Assembly: GCA_007694185.1 (NCBI GenBank) | Contig: RECD01000148.1 | Coordinates: 1-64,000 of the forward strand | DNA length: 64,000 nucleotides | Direction: 5' to 3' | Source: Planctomycetaceae bacterium | Lineage (GTDB): Bacteria; Planctomycetota; Planctomycetia; Pirellulales; Pirellulaceae | Shown: piece by piece, positions 20,198 through 28,188 of the stretch | How the letters are laid out: every line of letters begins with the position of its first letter | Numbering within the stretch: position 1 is the first letter of the stretch | The notes under the pieces: model-generated | Database searches by the model: none | What the model was told of the DNA's origin: nothing | The model's input: only the letters and a program-made list of their open reading frames with translations | Made by a program: the position numbers and the translations under genes

Positions 20198-20256
20198 AAA
20201 ACGCCGATTTCCGGAAGGATTCCGGTACCCGCATCCCATTTCAGGGTTAGAAATCC

Positions 20257-20285
20257 TTGAGGTTTGACCCTTCGTTGCCTAGGAT
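20257..20285 (+). promoter_or_regulatory. Candidate sigma-70 promoter for ECF-like sigma gene
   Basis: -35 TTGAGG (20257-20262) and -10 TAGGAT (20280-20285) have a 17-base spacer, about 130 bases before the GTG start. Confidence 0.4.
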
Positions 20286-20416
20286 AGAACAGACGCGTCC
20301 GGCGTCTCAGGGAGGGCGTTTGAGAAAGCTGATTTATCCTTCACAAGGCTTTCGTTCGGTTTGGTGTCCTGTGTTTCGAGCGGCCCCGCCACCCTTACGA
20401 CTTCGAGCGTGCTGCT

Positions 20417-20986
20417 GTGAGTCTTTCCGTAATCGATCGCGAAATCCTCGAACGGTGCTTGAGTTCCGCGCCTCGGGCCTGGGAGAATTTCGTCGATCGC
20501 TTCCTGGGGTTGATGGTCCATGTCGTGAATCACACGACCCGCTCTCGCAATTTGACGCTTAGCCGCGAAGAACGGGAGGACCTGGTAGCCGAAGTTTTCG
20601 CCGTGATCGTCGCGGACAAGTATGGGGTGCTGAGACGCTTCGAACGAAACAGCTCGCTCGCGACCTATCTCAGCGTGATCGCCCGTCGGGTGGTGATCCG
20701 CAAATTGAGCCACCGCCCGCCGACCCCGGTCGGCGGATCGGAATCGCTCAACGGCCATGGCGGTATCGACCCGGACCTCGCCCGTTTCGAAGACGCGGAA
20801 GAGATAGAACAATTGCTGCGGTGGCTGCCATCCGACGAGGCGAAGATCGTCAAAATGTACCACCTCGACGGCTTGAGTTACCGCGAGATCAGCGACCAGG
20901 CGGGAATCAACGAAAGCAGCATCGGGCCGGTGCTCACTCGAGCCCGCGAAAAAATGCGACGGGCCTATCCCGGCTCGCCTCGCTGA
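20417..20986 (+). CDS. ECF-like sigma-70 family sigma factor
   Basis: Alternative sigma factor of 189 residues with only regions 2 and 4. Region 2 includes REDLVAEVFAVIVADKYGVL and SSLATYLSVIARRVVIRKL. Region 4 is LRWLPSDEAKIVKMYHLDG followed by the helix-turn-helix LSYREISDQAGINESSIG. GTG at 20417 is the likely start, since the frame upstream lacks conserved sequence. No anti-sigma gene is adjacent, so how it is controlled is not evident. The 3' end overlaps the convergent permease gene by 22 bases. Confidence 0.87.
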   Translation: MSLSVIDREILERCLSSAPRAWENFVDRFLGLMVHVVNHTTRSRNLTLSREEREDLVAEVFAVIVADKYGVLRRFERNSSLATYLSVIARRVVIRKLSHRPPTPVGGSESLNGHGGIDPDLARFEDAEEIEQLLRWLPSDEAKIVKMYHLDGLSYREISDQAGINESSIGPVLTRAREKMRRAYPGSPR

Positions 20987-22458
20987 CGGTCCGCGAAGCC
21001 GTCGGTGGTCTCCCCGAGTTCGGTTGGCTCCCCGTCCAGCGGCTCGCGGCCCGTTTCCGTTCCGCCGAGCTGAACCGGCTGCCCGCGTCGGCCGAAGCGT
21101 GTTTGCAGGGCGTATGCCAGCACCCCGAAGCCAAGTGTCCCCACGGCAACCGCCAGTTCGATCGGCCGTTGGGTGCCGGCGACCGCACTAATCCCCAACG
21201 TGCCGAACACGAACACGAACGGCGTCCAAGGGTAACCGAACACCACGATCGACTCGCCCCGCCGCCGTAAAACGAACAGCGTGGTGACGGTCAGGGCAGC
21301 GCTGAGCGACAGCGTCAGCCCCAGATAAGACAGCAATTGCCGGAGCGACGCCAACTGGATCACCACGATCGCCAAAACGCCTTGCGCGAAAATCCCCCAA
21401 CCCGGCGCTGCCGCCCGAAAGGCGAACCGTTTCGGCAACACCCCGTCGTCGGCCATCTTCGCGTACACCCGCGGCCCGGTCATCATCAGCGACAACACGC
21501 TCGTCGCCAGCGAAATCAGGATGGTGCCGCGAAAGAGCTTTTCGAAAATCGGACCGCCGATGTACCGAGCCGTTTCGGCCGCGATGTCCTGCTTGCCCAA
21601 AACCAGCTCGGAAGGCGGTGCGAGCACGAAGACGGCGTTGAGGGCCAGGTAAATGAGCGTTACCGCTAGCGTGCCGGCCCACAACGCGGTGCGCACCGTC
21701 CGCCCGCCGTCTCGCACCTCGCTAGTGATGTATATCGCCGCGTTGAAACCGCTGTAGCTGAGCGAGATCCACATCAGCGACACGGCGAAGGTCGCGAACA
21801 AACCGTCATCGGGCGGCGCGACCGCCGTCGCCAGTCCCGCCCAGGGGGTGAGGGGATCCGCGGTGACCAGCGTGCCCAATGCGAAAACCAAGAAGGCGAC
21901 GAGCATGGTGACCTTCAACCAAACCAAGCTGTCCTGAACGCGAGTGCCCATGCTGACCCGAAACCCGTGCATCAGTCCGGCGAGCACGACCAAACCGACG
22001 GCGATCGTCCCCGCGGGCCAACCCGCGATCAGCCCCGCCGACGGGCCGTCTGCCGACCCGCCCGCCATCCCTCGCCAATAGGCCTCGAAGGTCAACGCCG
22101 CAAAGGCGATCGCGCCGGTAAAACCGGCCAACAGCGAGACGAAACCCGCGACGTATCCGGCCGCCGGATGGAGCGCCCTGGACAGAAACAGGTACTCACC
22201 GCCCGATTCGGCGAACCGCCGCGCCAACCCGCCATAACTGAACGCGCCGCATAGCGCCAGCAACCCGCCGACGGCCCAAGCGGCCAAAACCAAAATCGGT
22301 GACCCCAGATCGGCGAGCGCGAAGCCGCTGGTCGTGTACACGCCGGCCCCGATCATGCTGGCGATCACCACGTTGGTCGCGGAAGGCAACGTGATGCCGC
22401 TCCGCAGCGGCTCCGTCACGCGGCTGCCACCGACCGGAACAGGCTCACTGTCACTCAA
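20965..22458 (-). CDS. APC-superfamily amino acid permease
   Basis: Inner-membrane transporter of 497 residues with about twelve hydrophobic segments. The first carries the discontinuous-helix motif NVVIASMIGAGVYTTSGFAL that binds the substrate backbone in APC permeases. It is followed by GLARRFAESGGEYLFLSRAL, the conserved loop before TM3. The C-terminal tail is hydrophilic (LGGTETGREPLDGEP). Proton-driven amino acid uptake is the family role; the substrate is unknown. Confidence 0.88.
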   Translation of the reverse strand: MSDSEPVPVGGSRVTEPLRSGITLPSATNVVIASMIGAGVYTTSGFALADLGSPILVLAAWAVGGLLALCGAFSYGGLARRFAESGGEYLFLSRALHPAAGYVAGFVSLLAGFTGAIAFAALTFEAYWRGMAGGSADGPSAGLIAGWPAGTIAVGLVVLAGLMHGFRVSMGTRVQDSLVWLKVTMLVAFLVFALGTLVTADPLTPWAGLATAVAPPDDGLFATFAVSLMWISLSYSGFNAAIYITSEVRDGGRTVRTALWAGTLAVTLIYLALNAVFVLAPPSELVLGKQDIAAETARYIGGPIFEKLFRGTILISLATSVLSLMMTGPRVYAKMADDGVLPKRFAFRAAAPGWGIFAQGVLAIVVIQLASLRQLLSYLGLTLSLSAALTVTTLFVLRRRGESIVVFGYPWTPFVFVFGTLGISAVAGTQRPIELAVAVGTLGFGVLAYALQTRFGRRGQPVQLGGTETGREPLDGEPTELGETTDGFADRQRGEPG

Positions 22459-22943
22459 GGGTCTGCTCTGGGAACGAAGAAAACGAACGCTGAGTTTCTG
22501 TTCAATCCGCCGCCCATCGTACCGACGAACTTTCCTCCCCGCGACCGCCAGCCGCCCCGGTGGAACGATCGCCTTTCCTGAGCCGCAACGCCCCAGACTG
22601 CTGCCGCATTCTTGTCAAGCCCGCGAGAGCATCCTGCGCCCCGCAGCCAAACCGAGTTGGCCGTCTCGCCTGATCAACCCCGGCTTGTCGCCGCCCAATC
22701 CGGTCACCCGCCGTGAAGGAGTGCGATTGAATGGCTGTCGCGAAAGGCAACCGCACGACGGACAGGCGTTCCCCGATCGCAAGGGCAGATTGGCGAGCTG
22801 CTTGGTTCTAGGCATCTTATATTTCCCAAGGTTGCCCCATGTCGCAGGAACGAACAAAAGGCGAAGTTGACCACTTCCCGTCGAACCTTCCTTCCTGGTT
22901 GCCGAAGCGCCCTGCCTGGGTGGGTCGGCAGCATGGACGAACG
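22459..22943. other. Intergenic region upstream of AraC-type regulator
   Basis: About 480 bases between divergent genes (380 if the regulator starts at 22839). No separate gene is supported. An AT-rich patch near 22815 (CTTATATTT) could be a -10 element, but no -35 partner at normal spacing was found. Confidence 0.35.
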
Positions 22944-23894
22944 ATGACGCCACCGACGATCCGGACGGATCTGTTCGATCCCCGCCAAGCGACCGAGGCG
23001 ATCCGAGTCGAAACCTTGCGGTCAGATGCCGGCCCCTGCGAACCCTCCCGGACGAATCGCTTCGGGATCGTTCATGTTGAGCATGGACAAGGCAATTTCT
23101 GGGCGGACGCCGGGCAATACCGGTTGGCGAACGACACGCTGCTGTTTTTCACTCCTTATCAGAACGTCCGCTTCGAACCGAAATCGGAGTTGCTCGGTAC
23201 TGCGATCCGATTCCATGCGAACTTCTTGTGTGTCGAAACGTTCCATGCGGAGTCCGGGTGTGCGGCCGCGTTATTCAACGACCCCTATCACCCGCCGGTC
23301 GTCAACTTGGACCCCACGGCTGGCCCGGAGATCATCGGCGTGGTTCAGCGGATGCGACGAGAGGCGACGGAGCGTTCGCAAGCCTACGAAGAGATGCTGT
23401 TGGCTCAACTGAAGACGTTGCTGATCCTGGCGACCCGGCTGAAGGCACGTTCGGTGCCGGGTTGCCCGTCAAACCCCACGGGCCTGCGTCATCCGGTGCT
23501 GGCGGAACTGAAGGAGCTGATCGAATCTCACTATCAGACGCTGCATGCTCCGCGAGATTACGCGGCCCGATTGCACATGTCGGCTAAGACGCTGGGACGT
23601 GTCGTCCGTGAGCAACTCGGCAAATCGTTGACCGACCTGATCCGAGAACGGGTGATGACGCACGCCAAATGGCAATTGCTACACACGCTGAAACCGGTCA
23701 AGCAGGTTGCTCGCGAGGTCGGTTTCCAGGACGAGCTCTACTTCAGCCGTGTGTTCAAGAAGGCGACGGGCTTTTCGCCATCGGGTTTTCGTAAGTTCGA
23801 AACGGAAATTCGCGGAGGAAGCAATCTGTCCATGCCTTCGCCCCTCGCGTCCATTCCGCCGGGAGCTCCAACCGGAAAGAATCGATCGGGTTGA
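22944..23894 (+). CDS. AraC-family transcriptional regulator
   Basis: DNA-binding regulator. An N-terminal cupin-like sensor domain (GIVHVEHGQGNFWADAG through FFTPYQNVRFEP) precedes two C-terminal helix-turn-helix motifs, the second being VKQVAREVGFQDELYFSRVF followed by KKATGFSPSGFRK. From the ATG at 22944 it has 316 residues. An in-frame ATG at 22839 would add 35 residues of non-family sequence, and neither start has a clear ribosome site. Sensor cysteines are present (GPCEPS, NFLCVE, ESGCAA). It lies 58 bases before the DUF417 gene, which it may control, as RclR does for RclC in E. coli. Confidence 0.85.
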   Translation: MTPPTIRTDLFDPRQATEAIRVETLRSDAGPCEPSRTNRFGIVHVEHGQGNFWADAGQYRLANDTLLFFTPYQNVRFEPKSELLGTAIRFHANFLCVETFHAESGCAAALFNDPYHPPVVNLDPTAGPEIIGVVQRMRREATERSQAYEEMLLAQLKTLLILATRLKARSVPGCPSNPTGLRHPVLAELKELIESHYQTLHAPRDYAARLHMSAKTLGRVVREQLGKSLTDLIRERVMTHAKWQLLHTLKPVKQVAREVGFQDELYFSRVFKKATGFSPSGFRKFETEIRGGSNLSMPSPLASIPPGAPTGKNRSG

Positions 23895-23952
23895 TTCACG
23901 CGGTCTTCTTGGACGTCGCCGCACCCCCGATACTCGATCGAGAGGATTCGCA

Positions 23953-24537
23953 ATGAGTTTGCAACGAGTCTTGCAATGGGCCGCCGACACGGATCGGATC
24001 GGCTACGCAGTCACCCGACTGGGGCTGGTCGTTGTCCTGGTTTGGATCGGCGGCCTGAAGGTCACTCGATACGAGGCGGACGGGATCGTCCCTTTCGTCG
24101 CAAACAGCCCGCTGATGAGTTTCTTCTATTCCGACCCGGGAGGCTACGCCGAACACATGAATCCCGAAGGGGCGGTCAACACGGAGAACCGCGCGTGGCA
24201 CGAGCGGAACGGTACCTATCCGTTCGCCTGGGCATTGGGCAGCGTGATCGTCGCCTACGGCGTGATGATCGCGCTGAACCCGTGGTTTCCCACCGTGGCA
24301 ACACTGGGGAGTTTTCTGGTATTCGTGATGTCGCTTACCACCCTCTCCTTTTTAGTCACGACGCCCGAAAGTTGGGTGCCAAACTTGGGCGACACGACGC
24401 ACGGCTTCCCTTACCTCAGCGGTCGCGGGCGACTGGTGATCAAGGACGCGATCATGATGGGTGCCGCCCTGGCAACCATGGCCGATTCGGCCAAGGCAGC
24501 CCTGAAGCGGTCGGCCGAGCCGATCCCGGCCGAGTGA
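23953..24537 (+). CDS. DUF417 membrane protein, RclC/YkgB-like
   Basis: Inner-membrane protein of 194 residues with four hydrophobic helices. Family-diagnostic stretches are WIGGLKVTRYEADGIVPFVA, NSPLMSFFY, TLSFLVTTPESWVP and HGFPYLSGRGRLVIKD. These closely resemble what I recall of E. coli RclC (YkgB), part of the reactive chlorine resistance set. Biochemical function in the family is unsettled. The frame is open from 23707, but that part overlaps the AraC gene; ATG 23953 matches the family start. Confidence 0.88.
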   Translation: MSLQRVLQWAADTDRIGYAVTRLGLVVVLVWIGGLKVTRYEADGIVPFVANSPLMSFFYSDPGGYAEHMNPEGAVNTENRAWHERNGTYPFAWALGSVIVAYGVMIALNPWFPTVATLGSFLVFVMSLTTLSFLVTTPESWVPNLGDTTHGFPYLSGRGRLVIKDAIMMGAALATMADSAKAALKRSAEPIPAE

Positions 24538-24872
24538 CCGGGCTCGCCCGCTGGGTGCGATCCGGCGGCAAATTCGAATCCGATCGATAACGCCGCCGAG
24601 AACCGATCGGGATCAAACAGAGAATCGCGGAGCGGCGATGCCTGTCAAGCGATTCAGAGCGAGCCGAAAAGCCGAACCGATCAACAGAGAAGTTCGGCGG
24701 TGAGGAGCCGGTGTCGAGCGAGCGGCCAAGCGGCCTGGTTCATTCCCGATGGCATGACGTGAACCGGGCACACCAGCTGATTCGACGGATCGAACCAACG
24801 CCGATCCGCGAAACGCCGCCACCAGCGAACGGGATGCATCCCGACGTCGCAGGGTTCTCAGAGCCAAAAAAG
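24538..24872. other. Intergenic region between DUF417 gene and tRNA
   Basis: About 330 bases without a supported gene. Apart from the tRNA 3' T-run at its right end, I see nothing distinctive. Confidence 0.35.
24863..24872 (-). terminator. T-run terminator after tRNA-Met
   Basis: Six consecutive T on the minus strand begin just after the tRNA 3' end (ACTTTTTTGG). The tRNA acceptor/T arm supplies the preceding structure, as is common for single tRNA genes. Confidence 0.5.
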
Positions 24873-24946
24873 TAGCGGAGACCGGACTTGAACCGGTGAC
24901 ACCCGGCTTATGAAGCCGGTGCTCTAACCGACTGAGCTACTCCGCC
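24873..24946 (-). tRNA. tRNA-Met (CAT anticodon), elongator type
   Basis: 74 bases including discriminator A; CCA is not encoded. The cloverleaf is clear. The acceptor arm GGCGGAG/CTCCGCT ends in a G-U pair, the D arm is AGCTCAGTCGGTTAGAGC, and the anticodon stem CCGGC/GCCGG encloses loop TTCATAA. The T arm is CCGGT-TCAAGTC-CGG-like with TTCAAGTCC. G1 with a paired position 72 argues against the initiator. Ile2 (lysidine) tRNA is the other reading of CAT, but the body resembles elongator Met. Confidence 0.93.
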
Positions 24947-24962
24947 GCGTCGATAGGCAAGT

Positions 24963-24990
24963 AGTCTACGAATCGCCCCGGTCCTGTCAA
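24963..24990 (-). promoter_or_regulatory. Near-consensus sigma-70 promoter for tRNA-Met
   Basis: -35 TTGACA (24985-24990) is exact consensus. -10 TAGACT (24963-24968) follows after 16 bases. The tRNA 5' end is 16 bases downstream of the -10, so the 5' leader should be short. Confidence 0.75.
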
Positions 24991-25227
24991 TCACGATCCG
25001 GCTGCTCGACCACAATCCGATTGAAGGATTTCGGGCGGGGGGGCCGCCGCCGTACGGCAATTCGTGGCAATCTGCTTTGGCGACGTATGGGGAAGCGTTT
25101 CCCGGCCGATTCCGACCAATAGCCCATCGCCCCGGCGACCGCGAGAACGTCCGGTTGGTTAGACTTGCCGATTCATCGTTGTCCTCATCGCCCCCAAAGT
25201 TGCCAGCCTTTTTATCGGAGAAACGCC

Positions 25228-26436
25228 GTGCGGATCGCCTATTTCGATTGCTTCAGCGGGATCAGTGGCGACATGGTCTTGGGGGCGTTGATCGACTTGG
25301 GGGTGCCGATCGAAAAACTCCAGGAGGGAGTCACGTCGATGGGACTCGATCAGGTCTCGATCCGCAGTGAAATCGTGAAAAAGAACGGTTTTCGAGCGGT
25401 ACAGGTCTCGATCGACCACCCGCCGGAGCATGCCCATCGCCATCTGCACCACATCGAGGCGATGATCGACGCCGGCGAGCGGTTGACACCGGGGGCTCGG
25501 ACTTTGGCCAAGAAGATCTTTGCCTTGATCGGCGCCGCCGAGGCGAAAATGCACGGCACGACCATTCAAAAGGTCCACTTTCACGAAGTCGGCGCGATCG
25601 ATTCGATCGCCGATATCGTCGGTGCAGCGATCGGCTTCGACCATTTGGGAGTCGAGCGTTTCGAGGCGTCTCCCGTACCGACGGGTCGGGGCAGTGTCCG
25701 GATCGCCCATGGCTTGGTCGCGATCCCCGCCCCCGCCACGGCGGAGCTGTTATGTGGAGCCGAAATCGCGGCCTGCGATATCGAACGGGAACTGACGACG
25801 CCGACGGGGGCCGCGATCCTGAAGGCGACCGTCAGCCGCTACGGAGGTTGGCCGGCGATGCGGCTGGAGGCGATCGGGTGTGGTGCCGGCACGATGGACC
25901 TGTCCGAAAGGGCCAACGTGCTCCGCATCGCGATCGGCCAAACCGACGAACCGGCGAGCGGTGATGTCGCGGTGGCGAGCCTGCCGAGCGAGGCGGATCG
26001 GGTGACGGTGATCGAGTCGAATCTGGACGATTGCCCACCGGAGGACGTGGCGGGCTGCGTCAATCGGCTGTTCGAAGCCGGGGCACTGGACGCCTTTCAA
26101 ACGCCGTGTGTGATGAAGAAAGGTCGCAGCGGCGTGCTGTTGACCGTCGTCTGCCAGCCCGGGCAGGCGACGGCGTTGGAGGAGCTGGTGTTGCGAGAAA
26201 CGACCACGATCGGCGTCAGACGCTACCAGGCGGAACGCCGTAAGTTGGTCCGGCACGCCGTCACGCTGACGACCCCCTGGGGGCCACTCCGGGCCAAAGC
26301 CGTCGAACTCGACTCGGGACGTCGGCGGATGATGGTCGAGCATGATGACGCGGACGCGGTCGCCAAACGGGCCGACGTCAGCTTGGCGGAGGTCCGGCAG
26401 GCCGCCGCGGTCGCTTGGGGCCGGCGGGCTGACTGA
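25228..26436 (+). CDS. larC: LarC-type nickel-pincer cofactor protein (DUF111)
   Basis: Family of the nickel insertase that completes the nickel-pincer nucleotide cofactor of lactate racemase-like enzymes. GTG start gives MRIAYFDCFSGISGDMVLGAL, the family N-terminus. Other signatures are HFHEVGAIDSIADIVG, ELTTPTGAAILKA and, in the second domain, MKKGRSGVLLTVV. Both domains are in one continuous 402-residue frame, unlike the frameshifted larC1/larC2 of Lactobacillus. larA, larB and larE are not in the window, so the client enzyme is unseen. The 3' end overlaps aroK by 59 bases, tail to tail. Confidence 0.9.
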   Translation: MRIAYFDCFSGISGDMVLGALIDLGVPIEKLQEGVTSMGLDQVSIRSEIVKKNGFRAVQVSIDHPPEHAHRHLHHIEAMIDAGERLTPGARTLAKKIFALIGAAEAKMHGTTIQKVHFHEVGAIDSIADIVGAAIGFDHLGVERFEASPVPTGRGSVRIAHGLVAIPAPATAELLCGAEIAACDIERELTTPTGAAILKATVSRYGGWPAMRLEAIGCGAGTMDLSERANVLRIAIGQTDEPASGDVAVASLPSEADRVTVIESNLDDCPPEDVAGCVNRLFEAGALDAFQTPCVMKKGRSGVLLTVVCQPGQATALEELVLRETTTIGVRRYQAERRKLVRHAVTLTTPWGPLRAKAVELDSGRRRMMVEHDDADAVAKRADVSLAEVRQAAAVAWGRRAD

Positions 26437-27019
26437 TCGCCTCGAACACCTGACGGGCGATCGCGGTGACCCGTTGCGAGCGGGTTTCGATCCGGTGGTT
26501 GGCGGCCTCACGGTAGAGCGGTTCACGCTGGGCGAGCAGCGTTTCGATCTCTCCCTTGAGCGGCAGATTCGTCAGTGCCGGTCGACGCGACGAAGTGCTG
26601 CGGTCTCGGCCCAGTCGACGGAGCGCCGTGCGGGCATCGACGTGGAGCCAGACGCAGATCCCCGTGTCGCGAATCCGTTGTCGATTAGCTGGACGCAGCA
26701 CCGCGCCGCCGCCCAGTGAGACGACATGGGGCGGCAATTCGGATACCCGCCGCAGCGATTGTTGCTCGATGTCCCGAAACGTCGACTCGCCGCCATCGGC
26801 GAAAATCTCGCGGATCGCCCGCCCCGTTTCCCGCTCGATCTCGTCGTCCAAGTCGATCCACGGCAGGCCGGTTCGCTTGGCCAGGATTCGCCCGACCGAG
26901 CTCTTGCCCGACCCGCGATAGCCAGTCAAGTAAATGTGTTTGCCCTCGCAATGGGCAGGCAACCGCCAAGACTTGGTTGGCCGCCGCTCGGAACTCTCCG
27001 TCGGCTGGGTCATCAGCAT
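26378..27019 (-). CDS. aroK: Shikimate kinase
   Basis: Phosphorylates shikimate in aromatic amino acid synthesis. P-loop GYRGSGKSSVG is near residue 35. The shikimate-binding DLDDEIE and FRDIE, and the GGGAVLR loop, are all present. The C-terminal 20 residues are Pro/Arg-rich (PKRPRRPAGPP) and overlap larC from the other strand. At 213 residues it is longer than the usual 170-180 because of tails at both ends. Its start overlaps the end of the dus gene by 7 bases, so the two are probably co-transcribed. Confidence 0.93.
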   Translation of the reverse strand: MLMTQPTESSERRPTKSWRLPAHCEGKHIYLTGYRGSGKSSVGRILAKRTGLPWIDLDDEIERETGRAIREIFADGGESTFRDIEQQSLRRVSELPPHVVSLGGGAVLRPANRQRIRDTGICVWLHVDARTALRRLGRDRSTSSRRPALTNLPLKGEIETLLAQREPLYREAANHRIETRSQRVTAIARQVFEAISQPAGPKRPRRPAGPPPS

Positions 27020-28152
27020 CCCTCCGATTGCGAATCGTGGATTTCACGCGGCACATACCGCCCCGGCAGGTCGCCACGGTAATGATCACGGAGCACCCGT
27101 TCGACGTCCTCGGGGCAGGCGACTTTGACGAGCGCGTCGCGTACCGACTGGTGGTCGGGGTGGCTGGCGGAGTACTTGATGCAGAACTTTCGCATCATGA
27201 TCATCGACCGCTTTTCTCCGTAGGTGGCCTGACAAAGCCGAAAGTGTTCCCGAATCACCTCCGCCTGCTCACCCAAGCTGGGCGGCGGCGGCAGCGGACG
27301 GCCGCGCCAGAGTGCATCAGCCTGTTCGAAGATCCACGGGTTGCCGATCGCCCCACGAGCGATGGTCACCCCATCGACACCGGTTTCGTTGATCATTCGC
27401 AAACAATCGGCTGCTGAAAACAGATCGCCGCTGCCGAAGATCGTCCGCTCAGGCCCGACATGGCGTTTGACTTCGGCCAAGAAATCCCAGCGGCTCGGCC
27501 CGACGTACCGCTGCTTCACCGTGCGGCCATGAACGGTGATCGCGGCGACCCCCAGTGCGAACGCCCCGTCGAGGATCTGGAAGAAATGATCGCGGGATTC
27601 GTCCGTATCATCGATCCCCCGCCGCATCTTGATGGTCACCGGCCGGTCCGCTGGGACCGCGTCACGCGTCCGGGCGACGATTTCCAACGCGACTTCGGGC
27701 TGGGACAGATGGAACCCGCCCCGGCAGCGGCCGAGCACTTTCTTCACGGGGCAGCCGAAGTTGATGTCGATCACATCGAAACCGGCCGCCGCCAATTTGG
27801 TCGCCCCGGCCGCAAATTGGATCGGCTCGCTTCCCATCAGTTGGCCGCCGACCGGGTGTTCCTCCGGGGCGATATCGAGGAAGTGCCGCGTCTTGGGCCG
27901 GTCGGTCAGCGTCACGAGGAACTGATCGAGCATCACCTCGCAGAGCGAATAGGCGGCCCCGTGCCGTCGCGCCAAGACGCGCATCGGCAGATCGCTGTAG
28001 CCACTCAGCGCCGCCTGAAAGAAGGGGCCGGCCAAGCGGATATCACCGATGCGAGGGGCCGGTACCCTGTTTTTGAGTCCGTCGCTGTGGGACGATCCTG
28101 CAAAACTGGCGACCGGCGGATTCGCCCCCGCTGCGGACCCTAAACTGTTCAC
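27013..28152 (-). CDS. dus: tRNA-dihydrouridine synthase
   Basis: FMN enzyme that reduces uridines in tRNA D loops. Conserved parts are AGPFFQAALSGYSDLPMR at the start of the barrel, INFGCPVKKVLGR with the catalytic cysteine, and VTIKMRRGIDD, ITVHGRT and GVTIARGAIGNPWIF. GTG at 28152 is chosen because a GGAG lies about 10 bases upstream and the upstream frame (to 28272) would run into the divergent galM start. It gives 379 residues; a later start is also possible. Upstream of and overlapping aroK. Confidence 0.88.
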   Translation of the reverse strand: MNSLGSAAGANPPVASFAGSSHSDGLKNRVPAPRIGDIRLAGPFFQAALSGYSDLPMRVLARRHGAAYSLCEVMLDQFLVTLTDRPKTRHFLDIAPEEHPVGGQLMGSEPIQFAAGATKLAAAGFDVIDINFGCPVKKVLGRCRGGFHLSQPEVALEIVARTRDAVPADRPVTIKMRRGIDDTDESRDHFFQILDGAFALGVAAITVHGRTVKQRYVGPSRWDFLAEVKRHVGPERTIFGSGDLFSAADCLRMINETGVDGVTIARGAIGNPWIFEQADALWRGRPLPPPPSLGEQAEVIREHFRLCQATYGEKRSMIMMRKFCIKYSASHPDHQSVRDALVKVACPEDVERVLRDHYRGDLPGRYVPREIHDSQSEGC

Positions 28153-28188
28153 TGGCGAAGTACTCCGAAACCCGAAACGATCCTCAGC

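Larger units (their letters stand above)
20064..20416. other. Shared sod/sigma divergent regulatory region
   Basis: No gene seen in these 353 bases. The region holds candidate promoters for both flanking genes and a perfect inverted repeat, described in separate entries. Confidence 0.5.

Noticed and set aside
24873-24946. Reading of the CAT-anticodon tRNA as Ile2 or initiator Met
   Set aside because: The body resembles elongator tRNA-Met and position 1 is paired; Ile2 cannot be fully excluded without identity-element scoring.
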